This document shows, piece after piece, positions 61,997 to 64,000 of a stretch of 64,000 nucleotides of DNA; the stretch's first letter is position 1; each line of letters opens with the position of its first letter. The position numbers were made by a program, and so were the translations under genes. Below the pieces are notes generated by a model. The model was not told the origin of the DNA and did no database searches. It worked only from the letters and a program-made list of their open reading frames with translations. Source of the DNA: Mesostigma viride (taxonomy: Eukaryota > Streptophyta > Mesostigmatophyceae > Mesostigmatales > Mesostigmataceae); the NCBI GenBank assembly GCA_009746045.1, contig RPFO01000253.1, forward strand, positions 1,934,888 to 1,998,887, read 5' to 3'.

Positions 61997-62139
61997 CCCT
62001 GCTGGGACCGGTTCTGGCCCTGCTGGGACCTGTTGTTGTTGTTGTTTTGGCCCTGTTGGGACCTGTTGTTATTGTTGCCCTGCTGGGACCTGTTGTTGTT
62101 GTTGTTGTTGTTGTTGTTGGGGTTGCCATGCAGGGGCAC
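58252..62139 (-). CDS. Pol polyprotein of a divergent LTR retrotransposon (zinc knuckle, integrase, retropepsin-like, RT, RNase H)
   Basis: 1295 residues, intact. In order: Asn-rich tract, CCHC knuckle (CLRCFQRGHARHNC), integrase zinc region (HLAMGH...CQEC) and core (VGDVMHIN, LKDSWSRF, EGQGVIERTI). A retropepsin-like domain follows with DTQAQVSVI and LLGEPFV. Then RT (KATDIKRAFLRGD; catalytic VWHGDDQLICG, with HGDD for the usual YVDD) and RNase H (VMDSSMESR, AECRAVVSAALHAR, YTDSQSVISFL, NPADALTKL). RT and RNase H are copia-like, but the domain order is not: copia has protease before integrase. The retained knuckle in this frame suggests that gag and pol are joined by a frame change in the repeat near 62000-62140. 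Confidence 0.8.
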
Positions 62140-63427
62140 ACGGTGCCACGTGTTGCCACGCCCCTGAGAGCCACTGCCCCCTTGGTGGGAGGACTTGTGG
62201 GTCTTGGGTGCCCCCCCTGGCTGGCCTGCCCCTTGCGTTTGTGGCCTTGGACACCCTGGACCTTGGGGTCCTGGGCCTGGTTGTTGCCAGTACCCAGGGG
62301 GTCCACTGCCTCCTCGATATAGAGCATGGCAGCTCTGAAGTTGTCCCAGAGGGACTTGAGGCCTGTAAGCAGGGTAGCCAGGACAGAAGGTTGCAAATTA
62401 GCTTTTGTTAGCCAGGTGTGGATGAGATACCTTGGTTGGAGCTTGAGAAGCTCAAGGTCTTTCTCAATCATTACCCTGTATGTTTTTGCATCCCCAGAGA
62501 GGTTATTCTTGTTCACCTTATATGCAGCAAGCCAGTTGAAACGTTCTACTGCTTCCATGTGGTTATTGGTAAGCACTAGCTGTTTCAGATCAGTGATAAA
62601 GGTAGGCCACTGTTCAATGGCTGCTTCAGGTGTCAGGGTACGTTCCTGATAGGTTTGAATCAATGCTCTGATTGCAGGAGATGATTGATGGAATGTGGAG
62701 GAGGCCCTGAGAGCCTTAAACTGATGTCTAAGGTTAAGACCTTCCATCCCATACTCCAAAGCAAAAACAAATTGCTTAGCTTGTTCAACAGTGTGACCCT
62801 CAGGCAAGCCAGCAATATTGATTTTGGATTCCTTTTTATGAGGGTTAAACACACCTGTGAGAGGGGGGTTGGCCCTCAAGAAGCTGTCGGTTGCTTGTTG
62901 CAGGCGGGTGGGGTCCAGGTTGATGGTCCCCCGCTCATACCGCGACATCAGGGCGCGCAGGCCCTCGACAGTTTGCAGCTGGTTAGCTGTTAACTGCTGA
63001 TCTTGCAACGAGGCCAGCTGGGCCTGGAGAATGGCGAGCTGTTCCAGGACATCCCCGCTCCTTGGGGGGGCCTCAGCAGGCCTGTTGGGTGCCTGTGGCA
63101 CCTCTGCACCTCCCCCCAGGGCCTCCTGGGGTCCTGGCCACCCCCCCTGGTTTGGGAGGGGGCCCCAACCCACAGGGCGAACCTGGGGTGGTGGGGGAGG
63201 GGGAGGGGGGTCATGGTGGCCCTGGGGGAGCCCGGGGGTGTCCGGGTAACCCCACTGGGTCCAGCCCCATCGGTGGAGGGGCGGGCAGGGGTGTCTGCCT
63301 CTGCTCTCCTCCTGGCCTCCTCCCGCATGAGACGCTTCATCTCCTTGCGTACCTCATGCTCCCGGAGGGCTGCCTGAAAAGCAGCCTCATCCTCGGGTAT
63401 GTCAGGGAGTGGTTCTCCCATGATCAT
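61938..63427 (-). pseudogene. Gag of the divergent LTR retrotransposon, with a frameshift in a G-run
   Basis: The first frame starts at 63427 (MIMGEPLPDIPEDEAAF, a charged helix EVRKEMKRLMREEARRRAE). It should switch near 63180-63230, where G-runs such as GGGGGAGGGGG occur, to the frame 63173-61938. That frame carries a coiled coil (LEQLAILQAQLASLQDQQL) and a capsid-like helical domain (EQAKQFVFALEYGMEGLNLR, VERFNWLAAYKVNKNN). It ends in poly-Thr where the other frame reads poly-Asn and continues to the zinc knuckle. The two slips make it doubtful that a full Gag is made. Confidence 0.6.
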
Positions 63428-63553
63428 AGCAGGCCGGACTGGACAGTCCGCCTCTTTGCCCTTCCTCGCGCCCAGGGCCAGCAGTCCCTCCTTGTACTGC
63501 AGGGGTTGGGGGGGAGAGGGTTTCTTGCTGGTGGTTTCCAGCGGGGGGGCTTC
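63428..63553 (-). other. 5' leader of the divergent element
   Basis: Short stretch upstream of the gag start. It contains GCGGGGGGGCTTC next to the presumed LTR edge. No initiator-tRNA primer site is seen, in contrast to the other elements. Confidence 0.35.
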
Positions 63554-64000
63554 TGTTGAAAGAACTAATGGGTTTGCCTTCTACAATGCTTGTGATTGGA
63601 ACCCAAATGTGCCTGTCCTTGCAGGTACAGGCTATGGAGGATGGAAGCAAAGAGACAGAGACTCAGTTTGAGGCAGAATGATAGTGAGGAGTACCTTTGG
63701 CAAGGCTCCTCAGTTGTTTTATTAACTCGAGGAAAAAACACAGGCAGAAAACTGGAATGACCTGATTGGCTGGCTAGGAATGTGCCTAGGAATATTCTCA
63801 TGTAATACTCAGGCCACCAATCAGGTTAGGTCAGTGTACAGGCTACCAATCAGATCTAGACAAGAATAAATCTTATCTTGTAACTGCTGTACAGCCTTAT
63901 CTTGTAACTGATGTACAGTCTTAACTTGTAACTGCTGCACAGTAATCTAACTATTTAATAAAAGATCTCTCTGTGTGTGATCTGATGATGATGAAGTAAA
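63554..64000 (-). repeat. Partial LTR, continuing beyond the window
   Basis: It begins TGTTGAAAGAACTAATGGG and later has CTTGCAGGT, echoing the edge of the outer-element LTR (TGTTTGAAAGG...AACTAATGGG...CTTGCAGGT at 38829). It may be the 5' LTR of the element to the left or the edge of another copia insertion. GTAACTG.TG(T/C)ACAGT repeats three times near 63880-63945. Confidence 0.5.

Overview
The window reads as a piece of eukaryotic nuclear chromosome carrying an endogenised giant virus (nucleocytoplasmic large DNA virus, NCLDV) that was later broken up by transposons. Two kinds of DNA alternate. GC-rich, gene-dense blocks (about 1-671, 2681-7060, 14577-38828 and 50931-52657) hold closely packed, often overlapping genes on both strands. 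Several resemble NCLDV families: an archaeo-eukaryotic/UL52-type primase, a D6/D11-like SF2 helicase, an OTU protease, a SLATT two-helix membrane protein and small conserved membrane proteins. The blocks between them have lower GC and consist of LTR retrotransposons, a DNA transposon and satellite repeats, so they are host material. The host cannot be named from the sequence. Spliceosomal introns, copia-like elements primed by initiator tRNA and abundant satellites indicate a eukaryote, perhaps an alga or other protist.

Layout. 1-2734: a viral gene on the minus strand split by a 2-kb LTR element (672-2680). 2737-7060: small viral genes, a SLATT protein with a frameshift, a cobalamin adenosyltransferase, a primase, a nucleotidyltransferase-like protein and the 5' end of a conserved viral gene. 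That gene is split by a 7.5-kb repeat-filled DNA transposon (7061-14573) and resumes at 14577. 14969-25953: small membrane and Cys-rich proteins, then three giant paralogous fibre-like proteins, the middle one with a nonsense codon. 26060-28848: a B12-dependent class II ribonucleotide reductase in three exons, with a second gene lying antisense inside intron 1. 28849-38828: membrane and virion-type proteins, the helicase, a tandem array with a hairpin, and further small genes. 38829-50930: a copia-like LTR element, inserted in a viral gene, that itself holds a younger LTR element (41009-48585). 50931-52657: the other half of the split viral gene, a small gene, the OTU protease and a truncated viral gene end. 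52658-64000: remnants of divergent LTR retrotransposons.

How the parts fit. The adenosyltransferase makes adenosylcobalamin, the cofactor that the class II reductase needs to make deoxynucleotides. With the primase and helicase this outlines a viral DNA-replication and transcription set. The fibre-like proteins, the several one- and two-helix membrane proteins and a small basic protein look like virion components. Three insertions carry target-site duplications (CAACG, AAC, CCGGT), and removing each element together with one duplication leaves the viral reading frame continuous. The viral DNA was therefore in the chromosome before these elements arrived. One nonsense mutation and two probable single-base frameshifts suggest neutral decay.

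A second item of interest is the retrotransposon lineage at 41009-48585, 54177-57459 and 58252-63427. Its pol has a retropepsin-like domain between integrase and reverse transcriptase, with the catalytic Asp-Thr-Gly changed to Asp-Thr-Asn/Gln.
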